A stretch of 64,000 nt of DNA from Lysobacteraceae bacterium. Its GTDB lineage: Bacteria; Pseudomonadota; Gammaproteobacteria; Xanthomonadales; BQJN01. Positions 9,645 to 19,002 of this stretch are shown here, piece by piece (positions within the stretch are counted from its first letter, which is position 1; each line of letters opens with the position of its first letter). The stretch covers positions 37,184 through 101,183 of the forward strand of contig BQJN01000001.1 of assembly GCA_021604725.1 (NCBI GenBank). The letters are read 5' to 3'. The notes under the pieces were generated by a model. It did no database searches. It had not been told where the DNA came from and saw nothing but the letters and a program-made list of their open reading frames with translations. The position numbers and the translations under genes are program-made.

Positions 9645-11803
9645 GAATCGAAGTGCTTTGATGCAACAAGAACAGACGCAGAGGACACGATCGCCATGGG
9701 TTTGGTGCTGGAGATGGTTTTGCCGTGCATGGTAGAGAATAGATAACCGATAGCGACCAATCGCTCTACGCCCGCCACCGTGGCTGCGATGTTCGCACGA
9801 TTAACCTGGATAAAAAGCGTTGGTAGTTGCTGTGTCAGCACTTGTTCTAGACCTTCCACGGCTTGCCCAAGATTGACCGAGTCGCTGATGCGAAGGGCCG
9901 CAACTATGTCGGTCGTTCGCTCGCCAATAGCATTAGACAGTTGGTTTCGGCCCATTGGAACGTTTTTCTCCGGCGAGAAACGTATCTGTTGTACTTTCCG
10001 TTCCAGGTTGTTTGCTTCGAGAGTGCAACTAAGGCAGTCAGCTAGACTGTCATTGTTTTCAAAACAGATCACTTTGCATTTGTCGAGATCGGAGATGATA
10101 TTTAGTGCCATCATTCCTGGGCCTGAGCCGAGGTCCACAAAGCAAGGGCCACCGGGGGCATGGTTCAACGTTCTGGTGATGTGGCGCGCCAGGATGGGTT
10201 CATATATTCGGCCGCGGGCCAGGAGCTCAATGGACTGCTCTCCCCGAGGGAAATACACCTTGAACCCTCGATAGTAGATTGACCTGCGGGCGGGGCCGAA
10301 ATGGTGACCAAGTTTGTCAGGCAACGCGTAGATGAGTCGCGCCAGATTCAGCAGTGGTTTGGGAAGGTTGTGACGCAAGATCCGAATTAGTCGGTGACGG
10401 ATTCGAAGCCAAAGCAGTTTTGGGTCTGGCAAGGGCTGCGGGATTTTCTTGTTGCCAAGCAGCGCCTCGCACTTTGCTACGTCAGCCTGGTCCTTGCGCT
10501 CATTGCGAATGCGCTTCATCTCAAGAATCACGGGCAGACTAGCGATTTTTAGACTATCGAATGTGAAATGCAACCTGGGGTCGGCGATGATCTCATCCAG
10601 CGCGTGCTCGTAGTAGGCTGCTTGCGAATGGTGGCAACTGATATCGTCGGTATCGAAGTTGGCGGGCAAGTTTTGTGTGGCAATGTAATCCAGGTCATCT
10701 ACGTCTCTTACGCCGTAGGCTGCCAGTGTGGCGCTGCCAGTAAGACAAATGTTGTCCAATGTCGCACTCGACTCCGTCGCAGAGGTGAGGAATGCGGCAC
10801 GCAGTTGGTCAAACCGAGGAGTTTTTGACGGGCGGTGGGTGTTAAGCCAATGGCGAGCATTGCGATTGAGCACCAGTTCAGCCAGTCGCAAGGTTTCCTC
10901 CTGGGTGTCACTGATGTGAATCGAAAAATTACCAACACCCGCGGCCATTCGAAATTGTTTTTTTGCTTCGACAAGTGAGGTTTGATCTTTGCCGTCAAAA
11001 AACAAAAACGTGACCGGCTCGCTGCCATTGAAGCGTTGCTCGACATGCTCCATCAGCCCCTTCGTAGGCGCCGATCCATGACCCACCCAGGGTTCGTCCT
11101 TGTACATAGACCTGATTAGCGCAGGTCGAGCCGACTCGTTGATTCGTAGCTGTCGATCAATAATGATTGCCGCTTCGCCACCAATGGCGTTTCGCAGAAG
11201 CGATAGTGCCTGATGGCCGACTGGAAAAACAACCGCCACTTTGGCCCACTGGCTTAGGTAGCAGTACTGGAGGGCCATCGCCTCGAGCACATCAGCAGGC
11301 AAGCCACGACGCTCAAAATACGCGTAGTTGTAACGGTCCGCTTGGTGCTGCGGAAACTCGATAGCAGTCAGTTTTGAGTGACTGGCCAGACAGGCAGCGA
11401 GACGATGGGCACCATTGAAGATGATTTGGTCTTTAGCGAGCGGGATAGGGCCTCGGTCGTCGTCAAAGCCTGATACCTTGATCGAGTCGATTAGCGCGTC
11501 GAAAGCGTCGACAAACCCTTGCTCATTTGACTTGCTTCCATCGGCTTCGTGAAAGTCATTGAATGCCCGAATGTGTTCTGAATAAATATGGCGAGCCCAG
11601 GCCGACGGCTGTCCCCGAAGGCGGGCTTGCGCATAGACATATTTCGCGGCGATGTCGAGACGTGATGGGCAAAGTAGCGCGGACGGGTCCATATCAAGCA
11701 GTCGATGCTGCGCATCCACTTTCAAAAATGACAGTTGCCACGGCCCTAAAAGGCGGCTGACTTCTGCTCGTGAGATTGTTTTTCGAGGCCCGCTTCCCGT
11801 CAC
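9641..11803 (-). CDS. Three-part fusion: ParB-like / nucleotidyltransferase-like / FkbM methyltransferase
   Basis: This 720-residue protein appears to have three parts. Residues ~95-165 contain GPIPLAKDQIIFNGAHRLAACLA-like sequence resembling the ParB/sulfiredoxin fold loop (NGAHR). Residues ~354-375 contain CLTGSATLAAYGVRDVDD followed by LDY, which looks like the GS...D-x-D core of a minimal nucleotidyltransferase. Residues ~515-720 form an FkbM-type SAM methyltransferase with the glycine motif VDLGSGPGMMALN. FkbM domains methylate hydroxyls on sugars or polyketides, so methylation of the glycan is plausible. It sits 3 nt after the flippase and overlaps a GT2 by ATGA, so it belongs to the glycan operon. 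The two N-terminal assignments rest on short motifs only. Confidence 0.7.
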   Translation of the reverse strand: MTGSGPRKTISRAEVSRLLGPWQLSFLKVDAQHRLLDMDPSALLCPSRLDIAAKYVYAQARLRGQPSAWARHIYSEHIRAFNDFHEADGSKSNEQGFVDAFDALIDSIKVSGFDDDRGPIPLAKDQIIFNGAHRLAACLASHSKLTAIEFPQHQADRYNYAYFERRGLPADVLEAMALQYCYLSQWAKVAVVFPVGHQALSLLRNAIGGEAAIIIDRQLRINESARPALIRSMYKDEPWVGHGSAPTKGLMEHVEQRFNGSEPVTFLFFDGKDQTSLVEAKKQFRMAAGVGNFSIHISDTQEETLRLAELVLNRNARHWLNTHRPSKTPRFDQLRAAFLTSATESSATLDNICLTGSATLAAYGVRDVDDLDYIATQNLPANFDTDDISCHHSQAAYYEHALDEIIADPRLHFTFDSLKIASLPVILEMKRIRNERKDQADVAKCEALLGNKKIPQPLPDPKLLWLRIRHRLIRILRHNLPKPLLNLARLIYALPDKLGHHFGPARRSIYYRGFKVYFPRGEQSIELLARGRIYEPILARHITRTLNHAPGGPCFVDLGSGPGMMALNIISDLDKCKVICFENNDSLADCLSCTLEANNLERKVQQIRFSPEKNVPMGRNQLSNAIGERTTDIVAALRISDSVNLGQAVEGLEQVLTQQLPTLFIQVNRANIAATVAGVERLVAIGYLFSTMHGKTISSTKPMAIVSSASVLVASKHFDS

Positions 11804-11806
11804 GTC

Positions 11807-13123
11807 CTACCCCATCGACCAACTGGGCGAATGATACAGGCTAACGGCGACGAATATGGACCATGCCAGCGCCAGGCAAAGGATTACCAGTTTGCTAGCC
11901 AGCAGCCGCACGGCTTTTTGGCTACGGTAAAACACCAACTCGTTGACTAATGTGGCAATGATAGCGACGCAGGCGGCTGAAAAGACTACTGCCTTAAATG
12001 AGTACATCGATGCCACTATGATTGCCCCCAGCGTGACGATGCTGCGTAACACAGAATAGTAGGTGAATGGGCGGACAACAGCCATGGAACGAGCCGTCTC
12101 GTAATTGAGCATGGCCAGATAGCCGGTCGGGACAGTGGCTGACATCAGTTGGATCACCGGCACCAGGGCAACCCATTGTGGTCCCAATAGCCACGGTATA
12201 AGCGGTGGAGCCAGCAGGTAGGCGGCAATAGCGTAGACGATGGACGCTGGTCCGGCGATCATGACGTATCGGTCGAAATGTCGCTGTATCTGGGTCTTGT
12301 CCTTAAACGAAGAAAACTCGGTAAACAAGACCTGAATAGCCTGGGGCAAGACGATGTTTGGTCCCAGTTGCGCCAATTGCCCGCCCATCCTGTAAATACC
12401 AACCTGCGCTGTTCCCAGGTTGTAGGAAATAGGAATGGCATCCAGGCTGTTGATCAAGAATCCACTCATTCGCTGCGCCATGATGTGGCGGCCTCCGCTT
12501 AGCAATGGCGCAACATCTTCCTTGCTCCATTGCAGGCGCAGTTGATGATTGGATTTCAACCACATCAACAGGGCGGTGGCATAGTGGCCTGCGATAAGAC
12601 CAATGACCAGTGCGTAAACCCCGTAGCCGTTCGCCGCCAACAGCCAGGCGACCAGGCCACTGACAAGTGGCGTAATGACCTGACGCAATGCATATGCTTT
12701 GTAGTTCTGCTTTTTCAAAAACAGCGCCCCCAAAGGGTCGCTGATCGCCGTCGCGAATAAAACCAGAGCACTTAGCGGCAACAGAACAGAAAGCGCATCG
12801 AGTTGCAATGCTGACGCGGCGACGGGTGCCAGTATCAGTGCGACAAAGGCCAGGACAATGGCCAGGCCAAGTTGCAGTGTGAACTGGTAATTGATGTGGT
12901 GGTCTGGGCTTTGCCGCATGACGAAAATCTGTGTCACGCCAAAGTCACGGATCACCTCGGCGAATGAGACAAAGACCAGAACGACCGCGAATAAACCAAA
13001 CGCGGCGGGCTCGAGCAGACGTGCCACCAGCAACTGCAGCAATGGGCCGGCCAGGCGCCCAAGAAAGGTTGCCGAGATATTCCATTGCATGTTGTTAACC
13101 ATGCGCCCATTCACCGAACTCAT
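11807..13123 (-). CDS. Oligosaccharide flippase (Wzx-like, MOP superfamily)
   Basis: This 438-residue membrane protein has about 12 hydrophobic segments. Its N-terminus (NISATFLGRLAGPLLQLLVARLLEPAAFGLFAV) is characteristic of the polysaccharide_synt/Wzx family. These proteins flip undecaprenyl-diphosphate-linked glycans across the inner membrane. It is the first gene of a five-gene minus-strand operon (flippase, fusion methyltransferase, GT2, GT2, GT4) with gaps of no more than 3 nt or overlaps. ATGs at 13123, 13102 and 13090 are all possible starts. Confidence 0.88.
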   Translation of the reverse strand: MSSVNGRMVNNMQWNISATFLGRLAGPLLQLLVARLLEPAAFGLFAVVLVFVSFAEVIRDFGVTQIFVMRQSPDHHINYQFTLQLGLAIVLAFVALILAPVAASALQLDALSVLLPLSALVLFATAISDPLGALFLKKQNYKAYALRQVITPLVSGLVAWLLAANGYGVYALVIGLIAGHYATALLMWLKSNHQLRLQWSKEDVAPLLSGGRHIMAQRMSGFLINSLDAIPISYNLGTAQVGIYRMGGQLAQLGPNIVLPQAIQVLFTEFSSFKDKTQIQRHFDRYVMIAGPASIVYAIAAYLLAPPLIPWLLGPQWVALVPVIQLMSATVPTGYLAMLNYETARSMAVVRPFTYYSVLRSIVTLGAIIVASMYSFKAVVFSAACVAIIATLVNELVFYRSQKAVRLLASKLVILCLALAWSIFVAVSLYHSPSWSMG

Positions 13124-13654
13124 TGGTGCGTCTCGGTGGGGCCAGCCAGATGGCAGGTGAACAGGGGTTGATTTGCGCTTATGTCAATCACACAGGTTCG
13201 CTGGTATTTGTTCTCGATGCTCAGTTTCGAGGGAGTAGGCCGCCGGTTGCCACTTCCGTTTTTGCATTGTCGCAATGTTGCTTGCTTTGACTATAGTCGC
13301 TCTGACGCAAGCAAGTCACCTACGGGGCCTGCAGAGCAGCCCGCACTCTTCGTTATCCCTTCTCACCAGGCAGTGAGCATACTGTCGAAGGAAAGCCTCA
13401 ATTGCGAACTGCTATGTGGGCCAGATCCGTCCTGGCAGGTGAAAAGGCCACTTTGGTCATTTCCGGGTATGCTCATCATTGTTCTCAAGCATATGTTTTT
13501 ACTGAAGTATCTGGCGATGGGTGGCCGCCTTCATGAATAATGCAGGCTAGTGTAAGATGCTGCTTCATTCGTCCGCGGTTTCCCCCAATCCAAGCGGCCT
13601 AAAAGGTTCGGAATCAATGGCAACGCAAACGCTTCTTACCGGAGAACGTTCCAA
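13124..13654 (+). other. Intergenic region between divergent flippase and GT-C genes
   Basis: About 530 nt lie between the divergent starts of the flippase and the GT-C protein. A 119-codon open frame (13181-13540) lacks a ribosome binding site and any recognisable motif, so I do not call it. The region must hold promoters for both directions, but I see no strong -35/-10 pair. A ribosome binding site (GGAG, 13641-13644) precedes the ATG at 13655. Confidence 0.5.
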
Positions 13655-15151
13655 ATGACAACGACAGGCACTGATTCGGTGCGGCGGTGGTTGCCGATAG
13701 TCATTGCGATGTCGCTGGTGGCGACGTTTTACCTTTTGCTGCCTCCAGATTCGACCTTCGTTGGAATCCTTTCGGACGGCGTTCGTTATCTGCTAATGGC
13801 GGAGCACATTGCCGGCACCGACCAGACCGTAACCGGTGCGCAGTCTGCCTTTCACGGTAGCGTCTTTCCTCCGATCTATCCCATGGTGCTGGCGACGACT
13901 GGCGCAGACCCGGCGTATTCGGCACGTCTCACTGCATTGATGTTTGCCGTGGCGGCCATTCCATTTGCTGCCTGGGCTCGAAGAGAGTTGGCGATGAGTC
14001 ATTTGTCAGCTGCCCTGTGCGTTGTGGCAGTGTGGCTATCACCATTTATGCTGGCAGCAATACTGAGCATTCACAGCGAAAGCCTGTTCCTGGTGCTGGT
14101 CATGGCCGCGACATTAGTTAGTGCATTCAGACCCAGCCCGAAAACCATGATCACACTGGGTGTTATCGTCGGCTTGGCGATACTTACTCGAACAGTCGGC
14201 ATCGCATTGCTGCCAGCATTGGTCGTGTACCTGTGGCGGGCGCGTAGCGGCAAGTTGTGGCGTTTGTTGGCTGTGGCGACGCCACTGCTGATGGTGGCGG
14301 CATGGGAGATATACAAACGATCAACGGCAATCGCGGACGTTGCTTACACGGCCAATCTGGCAGAAGCGCTGTCCAGCCCTTTGTCATGGGCCATGGCAAC
14401 AGTCTGGGCCAACGTGCTCGCTCTGAAACTGGTTGGCGAGGCATCACAGCTATGGCTGCTTGCCCTATTGCTGGGGTTGCTGGCGCTGCCGAATCTGGGC
14501 CGGCGCCTGGTACAAGCCAAATTCGATGCAATATTCGTCTTCGCCTACCTCATCATCGTTTTTCTTTGGCCGTTTCCAGAACACATGGAGCGGTTCTTTA
14601 TCCCACTCGCTCCCTTCGTTCTAGTATACGGGTTGCTTGAAGTCACCCACTGGCGGCCAAGCTGGTCGCTCAGTTGGTTGGCAGCGCTGATTATTGTCGC
14701 TCAGCTACCTGGGCTTTGGTCTTTTGCATCCAGAATGCAGGCGGCCGTACCCGAAGCGTTGGCTGAGTATCGACCTACGCCTCAGTTTTTGCGTGCAAAC
14801 AGTGATGAAGAGGCATTGATAACAGCTGAACGGTTGCATCGCGTGGTGATTGCCGCCCGCTCCGTTGCTCAGTCGGTTGAGCCGGGCCAGTGCGTCTATG
14901 CGAGCCTCTATGAATTGGTTTTTTACTATTCGAGGGTATCGACACGGCCTCTTCAGCCGGTTGCGGAAATGACTGAATGCCGGTTTGTCCTGGCCATGGC
15001 GCTGGAAGCGGATGGACCCGGTTTCGACCCCATGTATCCGATTTTCGAAGCGCTTGAGTTCGAGCCATTGTGGGTGTCCACTGACAGTCAGGGCAAGGCA
15101 GTCGCCTCCCTGTTGGATCTGCAGCCCACCACCACCGGCGGCTCCAGGTAG
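13655..15151 (+). CDS. GT-C type membrane glycosyltransferase, paralogue 2
   Basis: This 498-residue polytopic protein is a paralogue of those at 4303-5892 and 21840-23444. After helix 1 it has FVGILSDGVRYLLMAEHI (one acidic residue in the loop, where paralogue 1 has DD). It then has FPPIYPMVLA, LTRTVGIALLPALVVY and the shared motif WPFPEHMERFFIPLAP (from 14577). The periplasmic C-terminus has a CVYASLYELVFYYS segment that corresponds to [14 protein letters not shown] in paralogue 3. GGAG precedes the ATG by 10 nt. It probably transfers a sugar from a polyprenyl-phosphate donor in the periplasm; the acceptor is unknown. A GT4 follows 20 nt downstream. Confidence 0.75.
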   Translation: MTTTGTDSVRRWLPIVIAMSLVATFYLLLPPDSTFVGILSDGVRYLLMAEHIAGTDQTVTGAQSAFHGSVFPPIYPMVLATTGADPAYSARLTALMFAVAAIPFAAWARRELAMSHLSAALCVVAVWLSPFMLAAILSIHSESLFLVLVMAATLVSAFRPSPKTMITLGVIVGLAILTRTVGIALLPALVVYLWRARSGKLWRLLAVATPLLMVAAWEIYKRSTAIADVAYTANLAEALSSPLSWAMATVWANVLALKLVGEASQLWLLALLLGLLALPNLGRRLVQAKFDAIFVFAYLIIVFLWPFPEHMERFFIPLAPFVLVYGLLEVTHWRPSWSLSWLAALIIVAQLPGLWSFASRMQAAVPEALAEYRPTPQFLRANSDEEALITAERLHRVVIAARSVAQSVEPGQCVYASLYELVFYYSRVSTRPLQPVAEMTECRFVLAMALEADGPGFDPMYPIFEALEFEPLWVSTDSQGKAVASLLDLQPTTTGGSR

Positions 15152-15171
15152 CTGGACGAGTATTGGCTTCA

Positions 15172-16416
15172 ATGCCGAAACCTAGTACAGGCCAAGTTGT
15201 CAGCGAATCACGACCGGCCATGGTCGTGGTAACAACGACTTACCCGGTCGCATCACGGCCTGATATCGCCATTCCACAGTTTGTTTCAGATCTGTGTTCG
15301 GCCTTGTCGGACAGCTATCGAATATTGGTCGTCGCCCCACATGTCGCAGGTGCCCCGACCATCGAACGAGATGGTGCGGTCATCGTTGTTCGGTTTCGTT
15401 ACGCGCCGGCAATGATGGAGACCTTGGCCTACTGCGATGGCGGGATGTTGGCAGCCGTGAGGAAGCGGCCGTGGCGCCTGATTTGGTTGCCGATCTTTTT
15501 GTGCGCCATGGCGTTGTCGACACGTCGCCTGGTGCGCCGCTCGAAAGCGGGACTTGTTCACGCCCACTGGCTATTTCCCGCCGCATTGGCGGTCCGTTTC
15601 GCTGGCAGCTTACAGGCTAAACGGCCGCGGACGTTCGTTACCAGTCATGGGGGCGACTTGCATTCACTCTCTCGCAAAGGGTTCCGTGGTGTGCTGCGGT
15701 GGCTGATACACGGCAGCACCGGGTTTGCCGTCGTTAGCCCCGCTTTGGCCGAAAAGTGTCTGGCCGATTCGCTGGTCGACAACCGGCCCCTGGTGATTCC
15801 GATGGGGGTTGACTTGCGTAACACTTTTGCTCCGCGAGCGGCAATCACTCGCAATCGACACACACTGCTGTTCGTTGGCCGGCTTGTTCGCAAGAAAGGA
15901 ATGCAAGTGTTGCTGGAGGCCTTGGCAAAGCTCAATCGACGACCAGGCGGTTTGCGCCTTCGAGTGATCGGCGATGGACCCGAACGATCGATGTTGGAAC
16001 AACGTGCCAAAAGCCTTGGCGTCAGTGATTTCGTTGACTTTCTCGGTTGGCAACCAAAGCAGAAATTGCCCGAGGCGTTTGCTTCGGCGACCGCGGCTAT
16101 TGTGCCTTCGACGAGCGGGGACTTCGGTGATAGGGAAGGGCTTGGCCTGGTAGCGATTGAGGCAATGGGGTGTCAGTGTCCTGTGATCGTTGCCGACTAT
16201 GCTGAAATCCGGCAGCTGATCCGTAATGGCGAGAATGGATTCTTGTTCAGGGAGGGCGATGCCGGTGATCTGGCGTTGGTGATCGATCAGGTGCTCAGTG
16301 CGCAACCACAGCAACTGGTGCAGATCGGTACAGCGGCGCGGGCAAGCGTTCTACACCAATTTGACTGGTCGGAAATCGCAGCATCGCACAAGGCATGGTT
16401 CGAGGCCGGTTCCTAG
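15172..16416 (+). CDS. Glycosyltransferase family 4
   Basis: A GT-B glycosyltransferase of about 414 residues. It has an N-terminal acceptor domain (HAHWLFPAALAVRFA, then TSHGGDLHSL) and a C-terminal donor domain with LLFVGRLVRKKGMQVLLEAL and DREGLGLVAIEAMGCQCPVI, the E-x7-E signature. HWLFP and HGGDL are typical of WcaL/RfaB-like enzymes of polysaccharide synthesis. The ATG at 15172 is preferred over the TTG at 15163 for its spacing from GGACGAG. It is probably co-transcribed with the GT-C gene upstream and converges on the gene at 16472-18397. Confidence 0.9.
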   Translation: MPKPSTGQVVSESRPAMVVVTTTYPVASRPDIAIPQFVSDLCSALSDSYRILVVAPHVAGAPTIERDGAVIVVRFRYAPAMMETLAYCDGGMLAAVRKRPWRLIWLPIFLCAMALSTRRLVRRSKAGLVHAHWLFPAALAVRFAGSLQAKRPRTFVTSHGGDLHSLSRKGFRGVLRWLIHGSTGFAVVSPALAEKCLADSLVDNRPLVIPMGVDLRNTFAPRAAITRNRHTLLFVGRLVRKKGMQVLLEALAKLNRRPGGLRLRVIGDGPERSMLEQRAKSLGVSDFVDFLGWQPKQKLPEAFASATAAIVPSTSGDFGDREGLGLVAIEAMGCQCPVIVADYAEIRQLIRNGENGFLFREGDAGDLALVIDQVLSAQPQQLVQIGTAARASVLHQFDWSEIAASHKAWFEAGS

Positions 16417-16471
16417 ACCGCATCGCAGATGGACGGCATCCTCCGGAGCTTGATCGGCCAGACCACTCGCG

Positions 16472-18397
16472 CTACTGAAGCGTTCCAACGTTCTGGTTCT
16501 GGCGCGCTGCGGCGATGGCCTGTCTTAGTTGCTCAATCGGCGCCCTTAACCCACTGAAAATGTGGTCGTGGCTCTCCAGCTTGCGCAAATACTGCTCGGC
16601 CAGCGCAATGTTCTTTCGTCTGAGCTCAAGATTGGCCATGGACAAAAGCGCTTGAGTGCTATTGGGCGATGCTTCAAGTACCTGTTCGATTTGCTGTTTG
16701 GCTGCTTCAAGCTGGTTGGCCGCGACCAGCCACACCGCATACTGCATACGCCACTGGTTAATGCCACCCAGGTTATCAGGGTGGGCCTGCAGCGCTGTAC
16801 GAAGGCCAACTTCTGCGATATCCGCCATGTCCTGTGCGCCTACCAAAGAACAGGCCGACGATTGCTTAAGCTCGGCCACCTTCTGGAAAGTCCGATAGGA
16901 CTCGTAATTTCGGCTCGGCTCGGCTGCTAGCGACAAGATCGACTGTTTCCGCTCTGCAGTAATCAGCTGCCCGGATCGGCACGTTAGCAACAACTCCAGC
17001 GAGGCTAGCCTGGCGTCACCTGCAAACCTCCACTTCATCATTTCCAGGTGATTCCTGGCATCGGTGTGATATCCGGAGAATGACAGGTAGGCGACCATTT
17101 CCGAGTTGGCTCTGAACGAGCCCGATCTGAATTCGACCTCTGACAATAAAAAGCTGTCCATGGTGGCCCACGTCGTCGTGCGCCGCAGGGTCACAAAAGA
17201 CAGCGTCAACACCAGCGCCAGACCAATGGTGATCAGAACACGAGGTCGAATGGTCTCGCTTTGCATGTTGCCAATGGCGACAGCGACGAGCAACGCGGGT
17301 CCAAGCAAGGGCAGATAATTGCGGTGTTCGAAAGCCAGTTCCAGAGGCAGAACTGTAGACTCAAGCAGGTGGCCTGCGAAGAACCATAGTATTGCGAAAG
17401 CGATTAACGGTGCGCTGCGACGCAGGAGCAACGCTGTGCCCAGCGCTGCCAGGAAAGCAGCGCTGATTGCATAGGTCGCGGCAGACGCTGTTCGAACTAC
17501 CGGCATGTCATCGAGATAAAAGCCAAAATGGCTGGGCACGGGGATCAAAATAGCCTTCAAGTAGTGGCCCATCACATGAATCTGTGACAGCACGCGCTCA
17601 TACAAATCAAAGTCTCGAACCGCATAGCCACTCATCAAGGAATTGAAATGGCTGAAGAAATAGACCATGCCCAGGGCGATGGGCAGTATCGCCAGTATGA
17701 GCATGGCGGCTTTACGATCGGAGCGGCCCGACAAAGGGAACGACTGCAAAACGGTCAACTCACAAACCACAAACAATACCGGCAGCAATGCGCCGTTTTC
17801 TTTTGAAAGGACGGCGAGAGCGCAACAGGTGCCCACAGCCAAAATTGCCAGCAAGGTCGTAAACAGCGGCTTGCGAGGGCGTGAGCGTACAAACAGATAA
17901 CCGATAACAGCAAGCAACGAAAAAGTAGCGCTGAGCTGCGTCATGCGTTGCGTCACGTACAGCACCGTACTGACCTGCAGTGGATGAATAGCCCAGACTG
18001 CCGCGGCCAGGCTGGCGACGAAAATGGCTGTCTGCCTATTGCATCGGGTCAGTGACAACAGCTGCCATACCAGGACATAACAAAGGACTGCGTTGATGCC
18101 GTGAATCAGCAGGTTTGTAGCCTTGTAGCTTCGTGTCTGCAGGGTGCTTGGGTAGCCATCCAGGGCGTGGTTGACCAGGAAGCTCAAGTTTGCGACCGGT
18201 CTTCGCAACAACCCAGACTTGTTCTCGAGTGCCTTCTCTACCCATCGCGAGGCCGAGCTGCCCTCTTTTATCGTCATCAAAGTTGCGTTGGAGTAGTCAT
18301 CGAAAACGAAAGGCCCGGACAGGCCCGGTGCGTATATGGCGACCAGCAACAGGAGTGTTGCCGTCACTAGCCCGAGCGGTAATGCGATCTTCTTCAT
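16472..18397 (-). CDS. GT-C-like membrane protein with C-terminal TPR, candidate pilin glycosyltransferase
   Basis: The protein is about 641 residues long. It has roughly 10 hydrophobic helices in the first 420 residues and a soluble C-terminal part with TPR-like helices (for example LEAAKQQIEQVLEASPNSTQALLSMANLELRRKNIALAEQYL). The first periplasmic loop holds GPFVFDDYSN, a DD motif like that of TMTC-type and other GT-C enzymes. It lies directly downstream of the pilin gene on the same strand, after a terminator. That is where pilin-specific glycosyltransferases or oligosaccharyltransferases (TfpO, TfpW) lie in Pseudomonas. I infer a role in pilin glycosylation by position and fold only. ATG 18397 is preferred over the upstream start at 18427. 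Confidence 0.65.
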   Translation of the reverse strand: MKKIALPLGLVTATLLLLVAIYAPGLSGPFVFDDYSNATLMTIKEGSSASRWVEKALENKSGLLRRPVANLSFLVNHALDGYPSTLQTRSYKATNLLIHGINAVLCYVLVWQLLSLTRCNRQTAIFVASLAAAVWAIHPLQVSTVLYVTQRMTQLSATFSLLAVIGYLFVRSRPRKPLFTTLLAILAVGTCCALAVLSKENGALLPVLFVVCELTVLQSFPLSGRSDRKAAMLILAILPIALGMVYFFSHFNSLMSGYAVRDFDLYERVLSQIHVMGHYLKAILIPVPSHFGFYLDDMPVVRTASAATYAISAAFLAALGTALLLRRSAPLIAFAILWFFAGHLLESTVLPLELAFEHRNYLPLLGPALLVAVAIGNMQSETIRPRVLITIGLALVLTLSFVTLRRTTTWATMDSFLLSEVEFRSGSFRANSEMVAYLSFSGYHTDARNHLEMMKWRFAGDARLASLELLLTCRSGQLITAERKQSILSLAAEPSRNYESYRTFQKVAELKQSSACSLVGAQDMADIAEVGLRTALQAHPDNLGGINQWRMQYAVWLVAANQLEAAKQQIEQVLEASPNSTQALLSMANLELRRKNIALAEQYLRKLESHDHIFSGLRAPIEQLRQAIAAARQNQNVGTLQ

Positions 18398-18497
18398 GAC
18401 TTGATTGCGCCAGGTTTTGGTCTGCAAGAGAGGCGGACGTTATATCGCTGTTGTTTCGCTACGCGTTCAGCTTGGTTGCCAATCGCTGAGTTTCGCA

Positions 18498-18530
18498 CAA
18501 AAAAAAAGGCCGGAGCAATGCTCCGGCCTT
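18498..18530 (-). terminator. Rho-independent terminator after pilin 1
   Basis: On the minus strand, a perfect 10-bp stem (AAGGCCGGAG with CTCCGGCCTT) and a 5-nt loop are followed by a run of about nine T. It begins 25 nt after the pilin stop. It should end the abundant pilin transcript before the downstream membrane protein gene. Confidence 0.93.
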
Positions 18531-18555
18531 CTCTTCGACTATGTCGACGAGCGAA

Positions 18556-19002
18556 TTACGGTCTGCAGCTTGAAGGTGCGTAGCCGGTTGCGCCAGTTGA
18601 CGTACAAGTCCAGTCGACACCGGTGATCTGACCGTTGTTGGTCAAAGTGGTCGGGGTCAACGTAATGGCCAGCGTGCCTGCGCCTGACGGAATGTCTACA
18701 CCGGTTTCATTGACGTCGATGGTGATCGCGCCGTTAGCGCCTACGGTGACGGAGGTGCAGAAAGAGCTTACGAAGCCGTTGTAGCCGGCTGCCGTATTGT
18801 TGGCCGGATAAGCTCCACCGGTGTTGTTGATGCGAGTTTCAGCAACCGCCAGCTTGGCCGGAGCAGCTGCGTATACGCACTCAGATACGCGGGTACGAAC
18901 CGTGTAGTCTTGGTAAGCAGGAATGGCGATGGCCATCAAAATACCCAGGATCGCGATGACGATCATGAGTTCGATAAGGGTGAAGCCTTGTTGGTTTCTC
19001 AT
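18556..19002 (-). CDS. pilA: Major type IV pilin, copy 1
   Basis: This 148-residue type IVa prepilin has the short leader MRNQQG, cleaved before FTLIE, with Glu at mature position 5 and a hydrophobic N-terminal helix. The C-terminal disulfide loop is bounded by C133 and C146. Two other cysteines (SECVYA and SFCTSV) may form a second bridge. A GAGGA ribosome binding site precedes the ATG. The gene has its own sigma-54 promoter (19077-19091) and terminator (18498-18530), as expected for a highly expressed single-gene unit. It is nearly identical to the pilin at 20910-21356, with differences mainly at NTGGAYPA versus GTTNAFPG. PilD should process it, and the nearby glycosyltransferases may modify it. 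Confidence 0.97.
   Translation of the reverse strand: MRNQQGFTLIELMIVIAILGILMAIAIPAYQDYTVRTRVSECVYAAAPAKLAVAETRINNTGGAYPANNTAAGYNGFVSSFCTSVTVGANGAITIDVNETGVDIPSGAGTLAITLTPTTLTNNGQITGVDWTCTSTGATGYAPSSCRP

Noticed and set aside
13181-13540. 119-codon open frame between the flippase and GT-C genes
   Set aside because: It has no ribosome binding site, no motif and an unlikely composition. It lies in a region that must hold two divergent promoters.
15664-16314. 216-codon minus-strand open frame antisense to a GT4
   Set aside because: The plus-strand GT4 has clear signature motifs over the same stretch; the antisense frame has none.
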